Assembly: GCA_013399855.1 (NCBI GenBank)
Contig: VXAY01007404.1
Location: forward strand, 929,831-993,830
Direction: 5' to 3'
Length of the DNA stretch: 64,000 nt
Source: Oxyruncus cristatus
Taxonomy: Eukaryota > Chordata > Aves > Passeriformes > Cotingidae
This document shows positions 1 to 12,045 of the stretch, one piece after another; within the stretch, counting starts at the first letter, position 1, and each line of letters opens with the position of its first letter. The notes under the pieces are model-generated. The model was not told the DNA's origin and made no database searches. It worked only from the letters and a program-made list of their open reading frames with translations. The translations under genes were made by a program, and so were the position numbers.

Positions 1-665
1 CTTTCATGCTGTTTTCAAAGCCCTAAAGGACTGAGAAGCATTGTGAGGAGCTCCCGGAGTTCAACAGTTACATCAAATAGTGTGCAAAAGGTTGCACTGC
101 ATTCCTTTTGTGCCTTATGGAAAAAAGCATCTGAGCTTGACAGGGAAAGTAAAGCGAACTACCTCTGAGGAAGGCCAGAATACTTTGAGCAACCTGAGGT
201 GCTGGAAGAAAGGTAACTTGCAAGCCACAGCAGCAGGGGAAGCTTCTGAGTAGAAACCAGATGCCAGCTCATGGGGTCAGAGCTTCATGCAGAGCTGCTC
301 TTCATCTGGGGCATATTTCTCCATGATCATGTCCATGTAGCAGCTGCTCACTGGCAGAAGATGGGCCAAGAGAACCCACCTCTGCTTGCAGATGACTGCA
401 GTCAAAAAGACAGTTCCTGAAATTGTTTTCCAAGGAATGTGTCAAGCTCACAACCACGTTAGGCCTCTTGTGAGCAAGGCAACTCTTGTTGAGAGACATG
501 TCTGGGACTTTGCTCCCACAGATGGAAACCTCCGCATCATGATTCCAGCAGCACATGTCAGAGCTCCAGTGTTGCAAGCAGAGGCAGTAGCTTTCATTGT
601 TGTGCCAAGAGCAGGTCCCAGGGGTTCAGTAGATCTCCAAACACATGACGATGTCTTAAGCTAGG
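1..665. other. Unassigned GC-raised block, possible decayed pseudogene or exon
   Basis: The first 665 bases are clearly richer in G and C than the AT-rich DNA that follows, and the change near 665 is abrupt. Several frames stay open for 50-90 codons on both strands, for example about 92 codons on the plus strand (386-664) and about 91 on the minus strand (577-302). Reading the minus strand through a frame change near 420 gives a longer protein-like text, but I recognise no family. An old processed pseudogene, a noncoding RNA exon, or a chance-open GC patch are all possible. The block runs off the left edge of the window, so its true extent is unknown. Confidence 0.3.
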
Positions 666-1220
666 CCCTTTAAATTCAAAAACAGTATCTACAAACTTAA
701 TTTGTTACTGGTAAAATAATAATTGGTTTGTAAATGCATTGGAAATTAATGTTAAAAAAGCTATCACAAGCAAGGGAAAGCTGGGAGAACAAATTGCCGA
801 AGAAAGGCAAGGAGGATGTACATTAATAAAGTGAGTTTCCTTTAATATCCTTCACCTTCACATACTACTATCACCTCTAAACTGCATTTGGCTGAAATTA
901 TGCTACTAATACTGGTACATGAATCACATATACATCTGTATCACTCTTCAGGGCTCATTACCTTACAGGAGGCTTTTAATTTGTAGCTGTTTTCTCTGTT
1001 ATTTTAATGGTGTCTTAAAGTGTCAGAAGTCTAGATATTATAAGTACCCCTCACAGCCACAACATTTTCCAACATCTTTAACAGGTCATAAGTACACACC
1101 ATAGCTCAGAAGAGTAGTCTGGGGTTTATAAGATTTATACACAATTCAGCCAATACAATACCAGACACTATTTCTTCTAATGCTCTGTTGTTTCATTCAG
1201 AAGTCTTTGTAAGAACAATG

Positions 1221-1238
1221 AAAAAAAAAAAAAAAAAA
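1221..1238. repeat. Poly(A) homopolymer, 18 bases
   Basis: An uninterrupted run of 18 A. No retroposed gene copy is evident directly upstream, so it is treated as a simple homopolymer. Confidence 0.9.
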
Positions 1239-3150
1239 CCAAAGGAAAGAGATCTGTTCCTCCATATTGTGTTAAAGACACAAGATTTTTCAATCTTTAT
1301 AGAAAAGTTCAGTTCTTACTTTCTTAACTGATCTTCTTGATTCAACATAATGACATGCTACTAGTCAGAAGACATGCTTGAAAGAAATTTGAACTATTAC
1401 ATAATTGTGCAAAGGTATCCTGATCCAGACCCATTCATATGTATATAATGAAAACCTAAAACTTCTCATTGTTAACTAATGTTTTGTATCTGTCATTGAA
1501 ACTTGAAAATTTTTCTACCATTCTTGCAGATTATGACTTTCAAATCTATCAGCCAATGATAGTTCATCAGTACTTCATAAAGACTTTTTATCCTGAAAGT
1601 TTAGATCTGCATTTTCTACAAACATTAAACTAAATACTACAGTTCTCTGTATAATACATTAGAAAACAACTTTGCAGCACCCTCTAGTGACACATTAGCA
1701 AATCAGAATGTTCTGGAAAATGAAGCAGCCAACAAGACAACCTTGTTTTGAAGAAAACCACTTCTGACATGACCATGGTGGCAAAAGGTGTTCACTTTCA
1801 CTTTTCCAATCTCATAAGGTAATATACAAAGACCTGATTTCTCCAAGGTTCATATAAACAAAAATGCATTTTCTTGACCTTAAATGATTCAGTATAGGAA
1901 CTGGATTTATTCTGTGTTTGAAGCCACTCTGTTAATATAAAATCAATTTTCTTTTTTTTGTATCTGTTAGGAAGCTAAATTTGCACCTACAGAATTCCTA
2001 TATCTCCTTTATTCCCTATGACTTAGATCTGTCATTGTTCAGTGCTTCCCGTTTCAGTGTGTTCCTACAGCATGAAGATGTGACAGCAGACACCTGACAG
2101 CTGAAAGATTTGCTTCACTGCATGCAAGTCTTTGAGCATGACTTTCGGAGTTTAGTATAATTTGGCTCCTAGGCATTTAAAATGAGCTCAAGATCAACTC
2201 ATATTTTAAGATTATAAATAATTTCTTCCCCTTCTGACTACCATAGCCCAACTGCTAATAAAAAAACATGCATCTGTATATAAATATTAGACTTTATCAC
2301 TGATTTATGTTTAATATTGTGGCAATCTAGTTTAGGAAACAGTACACTACTTAATGAAGTTTTTTAGTAAGGTATTGGTGGCTTTTGGTGACTTTGTTAC
2401 TGCATTAATCTTTATGTTGCTATAAAAGGAAATTATGCATGTGATGGACTCATCTATCCACATTTCACCATATTGTGTAATACAAAGCTTAGCTTATGGG
2501 GTTTTGTATTGTTTTTTCCTCTCCAATAAAACAGCATACATCTCTAATAAATTAATAAGGAGCATAACTTTTTTCTTTTTTTTTTGTGCTTCTTTGCCTT
2601 TAGAATGAAACTGCTTATAAATGCTGACATTCAGCTTCTCGTTCTGTTAAATGATGCTTTTCTACGTGACCTATGACACTCCTTTCTATCCTAAATCTTG
2701 CTATATAATACCCAAAGAAGTATAATCTCAGTATAATCATCTAGCAGAGATCTTAAGGAGTTGTGATATCTTGAGTTGGTTTGCTGCATTTTGAACTGTA
2801 CCACTTTAGCTTGTGGTGGAATATTAGTAACATAGTTTTCTCAGAAAAAGAAACATTACTACTTTCTTTCCTTCTCCCAGCTCACTCCTTTAATATCAGG
2901 GTTACCATACTGTTATATACACAGATAAAAATGACAGCATAGAATAATGGCAACTTATTTGGCATTGATACGTACTGTGAAACCTATGATCCTCCTGTCT
3001 TCTTTCATCTACTCATAAATAAATACTCATGAATACTCATTCATAAAAAATAAATAAGTTCATCTGTCCTTTTCCTTTCTCAATCTGATAACAAAATAAA
3101 TTTAAAAAAGATTTTCTTTGTAAAGGTTCCTTGAATTCAGCATTTCTTGC

Positions 3151-3216
3151 ATCACATATATTGTTTACATATATCACATATATTGTTTACATAGACCACA
3201 TATGTTGTTTACATGA
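3151..3216. repeat. 22-bp minisatellite, three units, each with a forkhead-like core
   Basis: Three head-to-tail units of exactly 22 bases start at 3151, 3173 and 3195. The first two differ at one terminal base; the third differs at about four positions. Every unit contains TGTTTAC, which matches the core bound by forkhead (FOX) factors, so the three motifs are spaced 22 bp apart, about two helical turns. The repeat itself is seen directly; binding is only inferred. Confidence 0.9.
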
Positions 3217-5346
3217 GTAACTATCAGATAGAGCAATGAATCATAGACCGTCTTAGAAAAACATATTTTTCAGGTGCTATGCTTTATTCATGGCCCTCTG
3301 CACCCTCACATACAGTTTAGAACCATCTTCAGTATTTATTGTTGGTAACTGGTTTTTAAGCGTCCAGAAATAAATTATATGTACAGAAAATTAATGTCCC
3401 TTCTTTTAACATAAACACCTATGGTTTGAAACATCAGTGTTGTACAGCAATTCTGAAGAAAAAAATTATCAAAAGAGCATTTCATAGAATAACTAATAAC
3501 TACTGTATATAGCATAGAGTTAATAACTAACTTTCTTGAGGAAAGATGACTAAAAATAAAAAGGCATAAAAGCATTACTTTCAGTATGTTTATCAAAACA
3601 ATAGAAAATAATGGCATGCAATATATTTATATCTATACATATATATACATGTAACAGCAACAGACATATCTCTTCAGGAAAAAGAACTACCATTTTTTTC
3701 AAGGGATTATATTTTCCTTTTGAGGACTTAGAAATAAAGGCCTGCTTAAACCCCTACCACTTCAAGTTTATGCAAATAGTACACATTGACAGAGTTAGGG
3801 ACTGATTTCTGTACCTAAAACCAAACTTAACACCATTTGTCATGAAAAATAAAGTTTTATGGAAATAGCATTAAAAAGTGTATGAAAATCAATTATAAGT
3901 GTCTAATACAAGTCTCTGTTTCCTTTATGGCCTAACAGGAGTGGTGCCTTTCATACCATGACCATATCATACCTTTACACAGCTCTGCTTTTATTATAGT
4001 TGACTCACATTAAAATTTCTCCTATTCGACAGTTCTCTCTCTTGCATAAGTTTACCTAGCTCCAGAAAACATTTATTCACGGCATGGAATAAGCCACTAC
4101 AGAATCAGTCTCCTCATAAGTGTAGGAACAAAAGAATACATTAATCTTTAAAATTCTTTAATATACTGACACACATACTACCTTACTTATTCTTTAGAGT
4201 TATTATTATATGACATATAATAACTACTATATAACAATGCATTTTTGTCAAAGAAATTATTTCTCACTTCTGAAAATTCACCTCAGAAAGCCTCTTTGCA
4301 TTAACCAGCAGCTTATTCCTAGATGTAGAAAGGCATCATATTCCACTGTTTTCCTTTATTTCTTCCTCCATTAAAAGCATATTTTTTCCAGATGTTTCAG
4401 TAAACTCACTGAGATGTTTGAATTTTGTTTTTCTTTGACTTACCTAAAGAATTCTATATACTTTTACAGGTACCCATAGATCCAAATTTTCTTTGTTTTA
4501 AATGCCTCATCCACATATAGTTCAGGGCAGGGCATGTCAATTCCTTCTACCCCAGGAATTTTGAAAAGATCAGATCTCCTCAAAGATCATGCTAAAGATC
4601 ATATTAGTTCCTTTGCTCACATTTAAGAATTCAAGAGAAAGTGTGCCTTTTTACATTAATTCAATGCTAATTCATTATCACAGATTCATTGACTCTTTCA
4701 TTGCAATGCAAATGTCATGTCAAGAATGAATTTTTTGCTGCTTTGAAAAGGATAAATTCAAATTTTATTTTCATAGAGGAGACTACTGAGATAGAAATAT
4801 ATGCTTCATGTTAACGTTCCATGGGTTTTAGTAATTTATATTATCTGTCCTCAAGTAGGACTGCAGCATGGTTATCAGAGGTAGGAATTCATAAATTATA
4901 AAGACGAAGAAGTAGAACAATACATTTTATTCCATTTCTCTTCTTTCCCACTTTTGAAGAAATTACAGAAATTAACAAACAACGAAATAAAGTGACAATG
5001 TGTGATGAATTTTTTGTTTCTGGCTATAATTCGATGGGTATCTTATTGCTACTTAGTGTTGCATCATTCCCAAGCATATGGATATTTTTTTAAAATTTCT
5101 TTGGGGTTTGGCTCTCTGAAAAAAGTCGTTCACCAAGGCTGATGTTCTCTGTTTAATCAAGTATTGATTTTATATACTGATATGAAGTTCTTAGCACTCA
5201 CATACTGTACCACACTTTCAGGAAATGCAAAATACCATATCCTGTGTTGTGTTGTAAGTCATACCAGTGTTATCATTTTGTTCAGCATGAGACTGAATTT
5301 ATTCTACAAGACATGATCCAACACATGAAAATGTTTCTAGTTGCCT

Positions 5347-6634
5347 GTGGTAGAAAAGGACGACCCTGGAAACTACCAACCTATCAGCCTCACCTCTGTC
5401 CCTGGAAAGATCGTGAAACAAAAGAAGCTATGCTAAGGCCAGGGAGGACAGGGAGGTGATTCAAGACAGCCAGCATGGCTTCACCAAGGGCAAGTCCTGT
5501 CTGACCAACGTAGTGGCCTTCTATGATGGAGAGACTACATCAGTGGACATGGGTAGGGCTACAGATGTCATTTATCCAAGGTCTGTAAGGCCTTTGACAT
5601 AGTCAAAATCTCTCCAAGTAGGGGAGAGATAGATTTGATGAGTTTGGTGGATAAGGAATTGGTTGGACAGTCAAATACAGAGGGTAGTGGTCGATGGTTC
5701 GGTGCCCTGATGGATGTTGGTGACAAATGTTGTCCATAAGAAGTCTGTACTGGGACAGTGCTATTCAATTAATACTGTTCAATTAATCAATGACATAGAC
5801 AAAGGGATTAGGTGCACCCTCAGCAACTTTGCAAACAAAACCATGCTGAATGGTGCAGTTGACATACCTTAGGGCTGAGATGCCATCCAGAGGGACCTGG
5901 ATAAGCTCAAGAAGGGGACCTATGAGAATCTCATGAGGCTTAGCAAGACCAAGTGCAAGGCCCTGCACAAGGGCCAGGGTGACCTCCAGTAACAATACAG
6001 GCTGGGGGGGTGAACAAGAGCAGCCCTTACAAGAAGGACTTGAAGGTGCTGGTGGATGAAAGACTGGACATGAGCTAGTAGTTTGCACATGCAGCCCAGA
6101 AAGCCAGTTGTGTCCTGGGCTGCATCAAAAGCAGTGTAGCCAGCAGGTTGAGGGAGGTGATTCTATCCTTCTATTCTGCTCTGGTGAGACCCCACCTGGA
6201 GTACTGCATCTGGTTCTGGGGTCCTCAGCACCGGAAGGACACAGGGCTGTTGGAGCAAGTACAGAGGAGGGCCATGAAGATGATAGGAGGGCTGGAACGC
6301 ATCTCCAAGAAGAAAGGCTGAAAGAATTGGGATTATTCAACCTGGAGAAGAGAAGGCTCTGAGCCAATTTATTATGGCCCTTAAAAGGGGGTCTATGAGA
6401 AAGCTGAGAGGGAGTTTTTACAAGGGCATGTAGTGATAAGACATGGAGGAATGACTTTAAGTTGAGAGAGGGTAGGACTACATTATATATAAAAAGGGAA
6501 TTCTTTACTGTATGGGTGGTGAGACACTAGAACAAGTTGCCCAGAGAAGTTGTAGATGACCCATCTCTGGAAGTGTCCAAGGCCAGCTTGGATGGGGCTC
6601 TGAGTAAGCAGGTTGTAGTGGAAGGTGTCAAAAA
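5347..6634 (+). mobile_element. CR1 LINE, 5'- and 3'-truncated, reverse transcriptase region
   Basis: This is a dead CR1 retrotransposon copy. It starts inside ORF2 with a broken reverse transcriptase reading that still shows [18 protein letters not shown] (about 5360) and [15 protein letters not shown] (about 5465). Further on, the catalytic-box region reads CTLSNFANKTML, so both aspartates of the expected FADD motif are lost. The ORF2 end follows, near 6330, with LKELGLFNLEKRRL. After it the 3' untranslated part runs to about 6634 and stops before the usual terminal tail. CR1 copies are normally 5'-truncated with an intact 3' end, so the missing tail points to a later deletion. Many stops and frameshifts show age. 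Start and end are approximate. Confidence 0.94.
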
Positions 6635-7984
6635 ATATTTTCTTGAACACCTGGGATCCTTTTCCGTACTTAGTATTACTCAGAAATTCTACAGTGTGTC
6701 TGTGCATTATTAGTTTAATTGAGTTATGTATTGTAGCGTTTTTAAAAGGATATTACTGATTCCACTTCCATTTTTCTATATAGAACCTTTCTACTCTTTC
6801 TACCTTAGTTTTTTTCCTCCACTTTGCATTGTAGTCAGTCAAACAAACATTTTTTTTATGTTTTTTGGTAATTTATTTATTTCAGTGTTTAATAACAATG
6901 TTTTTTTCATCCTATGTTTCCTTTTTGTGAGTTAAAGTCTTGATATAGCCAGTTTTGTGCCACTTTTCTTTTACACTCATATCATAGATTAGCTCAATGG
7001 TAGAAGTTGTCAACAGCAGCAGATAATGTAACGCCACTTCTGATAAAGTGCTTTCCCATTTCAAGGTTTGTAGCATCTCCCTCCTCCTGTATAAAACCAG
7101 AGTATTTATTTCTAAAGATAAGGAATTCACACTGGAATTCTACTCCTTTATACAGGAGTAGAAGCACAAAGATTGATTTTTTTGCCTTTATTTTTATATA
7201 AAATTCGTGAAAATATCATATCTAACCACTTGCTGAACTCTGTTGGATATTCTACAACCAAACATGAATGTATAAACATCTAAAAACCTGTTAAAAATAG
7301 AAAGTATGCTTGTTTTCATGAAGGTTATACTAAATTCATAGAGTAGTTATTCTTGGAAGAAATATGCTTAATTTACCCTTGTATATATAACTCTGGCATG
7401 AATTTGGACATAAAGAAAGCACTGCTTAGTGCAGTCCCAATGAATACCATAATGGGTTTTGCCATAACAGTACAGAAAATGTTGCTTATCACTTGTCTTG
7501 TAGTGAAAACCTCTCAAGTCCCCAGTGTGTCATGTCTTGTACTCTACAGAATAGTTACACTACATGTCTTAGAAAAAGCAAAGCTCTATGATGGCTTGCG
7601 TTCCTTTACCATTCCTGAGTGGTTACTCCAAAGAGCAAAAACTATGATGAGCAAAACGGATTAAAAATATTACTGATTATCTTAGTGGCTGGATTTGATA
7701 GTACTAATTATGACAAGTACTGAACTATATTTTATTGTGATATTTAGAGAGGGAAATTTTATATTACATGGCATAAATTTCTAATATACTTCTGTCACAC
7801 ATCTTGAAACTCGAGTGGAAGCCATTAGAGTTCAACAAAAAACTACCCAAAATTTCAGAGGAGAATAAAACCAGGTATGGAAACATGGATTTGGACAACC
7901 AAAAAAATCCTGAAAATGCTTCATGACTGTGTTCTGTACAGTTCTGAAAAGAAAAGGAACATAGGCTTTCATCAGTGATATGGG
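6635..7984. other. Unique AT-rich spacer between two CR1 copies
   Basis: No repeat or gene recognised. One open frame of 103 codons (7353-7664) has no domain, low-complexity neighbours and no visible promoter or splice context, and I regard it as chance. T-rich runs dominate 6725-6930. Confidence 0.55.
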
Positions 7985-8956
7985 TGACATACCATCAGAC
8001 AGGCATGAGTAGCATCATAGTGGGTGTCTTCTATGGGCCCCCTGATCAGCAAGAACAAGTGGATGAGGCCTTCCAGCAAGTTCACTTATGTTACAAAGCT
8101 GGGCAGAGTGGCTGATAAACCAGAGGGTTGTGCTGCCCTCAAGGGAGATCTCAGCTGGAGGAATGAGCTGATAGGAACCTCATCCAGGACACCTCATCAA
8201 GGGAAAGTTCAGATTTCTGCATCTGAGTAGGAACAAGTCCATGTACCAGTATATATGCTGGGGGCCACCCAGCTGGAAGGCAGTTTTGCAGAAAAGGGCT
8301 TGGGGTTCCTGAGGGACACCAAGCTGATCATGAGCCAGTAAAGTGCCTTTGCAGTAAAGAAAGCTAATGGTATTGTGCTGGTTTAGGAAAAGCATTGCCA
8401 GTACATCAAGAAAGGTGATTCTTTCCTTCTACTTAGCGCTGGTGAGACCACACCCAGAGTGTTCCATTCAGTTTTGGGCTACCCACTACAACAGAGACTT
8501 GGACATATGGGGAGGAGTCCAGCAAAGGACCACAAAGATGATGAAGGGACTGGAGCATTTCTCTTATGAGGAAAGACTGAGAGAGCTGGGGCTGTTCAAC
8601 CTAGAGATGAGAAGGCTCAGGGGATCTCATCAATGTATATTAGTATCTGAAAGGAAGGTATAGAGAAGACAGAGCCAGGCTCTCAATGTGTGACGGGACC
8701 AGAGGTAATTGGTGCACAGTGAAACACAAGGTTCCTTCTGAACATCAAAAAGCACTTTTTCAATGTAAAGTTGACCAAGCCTTGGCACAGATTGCCCAGG
8801 AAGATTGTGGAGCATCCAACCTTGGAGATATTCAAAAGCCAGCTGGACATGGGCCAGGGCAATTGCCTCTGGGTGAACCTGCAAGGGAGTTGGATCAGGT
8901 GACCTCCAGATATCCTTTCCAGTCTCAACCACTCTGCAGTTTTGTGATTCTGTGAT
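7985..8956 (+). mobile_element. CR1 LINE with large internal deletion, intact 3' end
   Basis: The first part (about 7985-8190) corresponds to the end of the CR1 ORF2 endonuclease region; a frame near 8020 reads VGVFYGPPDQQEQVDEAFQQ. The sequence then jumps to the ORF2 C-terminal portion, recognisable from about 8200, with LRELGLFNLEMRRL near 8580-8620. Nearly the whole reverse transcriptase core is therefore missing. The 3' untranslated part runs to a terminal GATTCTGTGAT at 8946-8956, matching the short 8-base-type repeat tail of CR1. It lies only about 1.35 kb from the previous copy in the same orientation. The different deletion pattern suggests independent insertions rather than a segmental duplication. 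Confidence 0.93.
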
Positions 8957-10989
8957 CACTGCAGAGAGGCATAAATCCTTCAGTGAATCTAATCCCCTAT
9001 TAAAACATGTATCAGTCAATCATTAGTGTAAGAGATCAGAATTCAAGCTAGAAAATCTTATTAATGACACAAAAAATACTGGGCAGATTGCAGTATTTGA
9101 TGAATCTGCCATTTATATAGAATATACTAAACTACTTCAAGGTGACAATAAACCAAAAATAAAGTATGTAAAATATATACTTCCCCCCCCACTGTTGATG
9201 AATAATAGAGCTATATATTTCATAATTCTTTGACCCGAAGTGAATGCTGATGATAAACTATAAAGTTTGCATTTAATGGTATTGAATGTTTAAATTACTG
9301 AAAAAGCCTTCTTTTATTTTATATGACATGAATGGAATATTTTCTTTATTTATCAGTGTTAACAAGACTTTGCTAACTGTTATGCTTTTTTTTTCTTTTA
9401 TCCATTCTTTTATCTCATTTATGGACCAGGAGCTCAGCACCCAAGACGCTTTGCAAATCCCATAGACTTTTAAGTTAAGCCTTAAATTCTTTTTCTTATA
9501 TTTGTTCTTGTTCAAAGTTCTGTATTATACCAGTTTATAAATATTCATAATCAGCGTTTACTCGTTATTTAATTTTATTGTCATCATCTCTGGTAACATA
9601 GAGATTGGATTAAAGTCTGCAGAGATTTTTGCTTCATCTTTCTTAGATCACTGTATGTTTTGGCTGACTTGTATTTTTATCTGCATCAAAGGGAGAAAAG
9701 AAGAAGAAATATGTACTTACTTCTTCCATATAACTCATGCATAAGGAAAAGAGATACTTGAATAACAAACATTCACAGCATCCTATTCTTCCACTGAGTT
9801 TTTACTGATGCCTCCCCAAAGACTCTTCAGTGTGGTCTGATTTAAAATGTACTTTGAAGCAGCTTCAAGCTTGTCTTGAACTAATTATCAAGTAACAACA
9901 CACTACCATACTTGACAAGTTGCATCATTTCTAAGTAAAGTAAGTCTCACTCTGCTGTTTCTTTTTTTTTTTCCTTTTGGATTGTAAAACTAATCCTGAC
10001 CTTAAGGCATGCAAATAAATCTCACCTCCAACAGCTTGCTGGAGCAGCTTCTGGAAAGACACCCAGTCATTTATCATCTTCATAATTGATAGTATCTCCT
10101 CTGAAATTATATCAATTAAAGACAAGTAAATAAAATACTGCGGTAAGAAAGCCTTTTAGCATTTCAGCATAATTAAGAAATGAGGAGGAAAAGGAGAATA
10201 CTAAGCTAAGTCCGAACCACTTGTCTATACTTAAAGGAAGATGAATTAAAGACTTGTCAAATTCAAAGATCTGTTTAGTACTGATGAGAATTGGATTAGC
10301 ATGCCCATTGGTTTTAGTAGGGTTAGTATATAAAGTAAGGTTTAACTCAGGAAGAAAGGTTGGTAACAACATGCACCCAGTTAAGGGCTGTAAACAGCTA
10401 TGACTTGTAACTCACTCTCTCTGCTCTATGACCACATCCCTAATGGATCCTCCTTTTGGATAAATCCTCCAGGGTTTTTCTTTTGGTGTTTGTGGGGGAA
10501 TATGCTTTTCATTTTTCTTCGTAGGGTTGCTTCCTCTTCTGTTTGTGAACAGCAGAATACCTTTCCCCTAAAGAAACCCCTTTTTCAAAAAAGTCACTCA
10601 GCAATTTGACTGACACGAGGTTTATTCACAGATTTTGAGGTCTAGGATTTCAGGTACCAGATTCTAGCGTATAGAAATAATTACAGGTCAATTCAAAGTT
10701 ATTGTCTAGTCAAACACATAGAACTGTTCAGAGATACTTCAGCAGTTTTATCACATCTGTAAAATACTGAGACTCATTTCATGTAGCTCAAGCATTTAAA
10801 TGCATTTTAATCTTTACCTTTCTCATAGTATGTCATATACAAAATTGTAAGGCATCATTTAACAGTGTGTCTTTCAAAACTTAGTCTTTATGAGGAGGGG
10901 ACTAGATTTCTGCCTTTATTTATCCTTGTCTAAATGAAGGTAACATAACATAAAAAAGGTATAGAAGTTTCAGAAGTTCCGGGCAAGCT

Positions 10990-11100
10990 TAAGATGCTGA
11001 GTCAGACCATATTGATCTAGGGCATATAGAACATGGTGAAGAGATAGTCCTGACTACTTTCAGCACAGGAGAATATTAGAAATTTTGAACAACATAAATG
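10990..11100. repeat. Possible remnant of an old amniote interspersed repeat
   Basis: The text around 10997-11020 (gctgagtcagaccat) resembles a phrase common in old sauropsid interspersed repeats, but the rest has decayed too far for a family assignment. Confidence 0.25.
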
Positions 11101-11994
11101 AAAATTTATCCTTTCTAGGCTTGTGCTTCCATTGCTGCTGAGGAAGCATAACCGGAAAGCAGACAGAGTGTTGCTTTAGCTGTTTGCTTTAATCAAAAGT
11201 ACATGTGAGATTGCATTTCCCTAATTCTTACAGCTGGCATTAAAATGGATTTAGCTAGCTAGCTGGAGATTTAAAAATAGCCTTTCAAGTTCACCTTTAA
11301 GGAGCTATATTAGCTTTGCTTAGTAGCCTGTTTAGTAATGCAGCATACAACATACCTGGCTTTAGACAGAACTAGAGATCAAATCTAACCTCATAAATCT
11401 CCCAGTTCATGACTACAGGAAGCTGTCAAAAACTAGATGTTGTTTCGTTCTCCAGGGGCTGGTGTACTGCTCTAGAGCTCTCTTAAGTGCCCTCTGGCAG
11501 TTGATCACCAAAATGCGTAATAGCCTTGGGAAGGACTACACTACCCTTTTGACCCCAGAGGTAATATTTTGATAGGGTTTGACCTTAATAAGACTACCAG
11601 CATAAAAGCCTAACAGTAAGAGCAAAGGAAAACCTTTTCTGAATAGCAAATAGCTGAAGAAAACATTTTCTGCACACTCCATAAATTATTACATTTACCT
11701 CTGGCAAATGCATTTAGAGAAAATCGTGTTTTGAATCACATTTTGGAACACTCAGATTCAACACCAGTTTCTAACCCAAAAAGACTAGCTTGCAAACAGT
11801 TACTGGGCAAAATTCTATCACTTTCACTCCATTTAATCATTATTTGACAAACAAATCCTACTGGATACTAATACCTGGTTTTCTCCCCCTTTCTGATTTA
11901 CTCTTTTATGTTTATTCTCTTGTTTAACTAATTTCATTACTATGTAGGTAAAAAGACAAGGATTTCAGACGTTTTAGGGTGCCAGAGTGCTGGA

Positions 11995-12029
11995 GGGGAA
12001 GGAAGTGGGAGAGGGGGTGGGAAGGGGGG
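11995..12029 (+). other. G-quadruplex candidate
   Basis: Runs of 4, 3, 5, 3 and 6 guanines are separated by spacers of 8, 3, 1 and 2 bases. The last four runs (12007-12029) satisfy the usual four-run G3+ N1-7 pattern. This is exceptional in such AT-rich surroundings. Confidence 0.8.
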
Positions 12030-12045
12030 TTTCATTATAATGAAA
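12030..12045. repeat. 16-bp perfect palindrome TTTCATTATAATGAAA
   Basis: The sequence equals its own reverse complement. It directly abuts the G-rich block and contains two opposed CATTA/TAATG homeodomain-like half sites. Confidence 0.9.

Larger units (their letters stand above)
666..5346. other. Unique AT-rich noncoding DNA
   Basis: No gene recognised. Open frames here are short (under 82 codons) and carry no domain I know. The stretch contains an A18 tract at 1221-1238, an interrupted AATA/CATA-rich patch around 3005-3058, a 22-bp tandem repeat at 3151-3216, and a minus-strand TAG|GTAAGT splice-like site at 4438-4446. An octamer-like ATGCAAAT lies near 4706. Nothing else stands out. Confidence 0.6.

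Noticed and set aside
3005..3058. AATA/CATA-rich patch as a defined microsatellite
   Set aside because: Units are too irregular to call a repeat array.
5347..8956. Two adjacent CR1 copies as one element or a duplication
   Set aside because: They cover different parts of the element with different breakpoints and are separated by 1.35 kb of non-CR1 sequence.
8630..9019. 129-codon minus-strand frame
   Set aside because: Antisense of the CR1 3' region, no domain.
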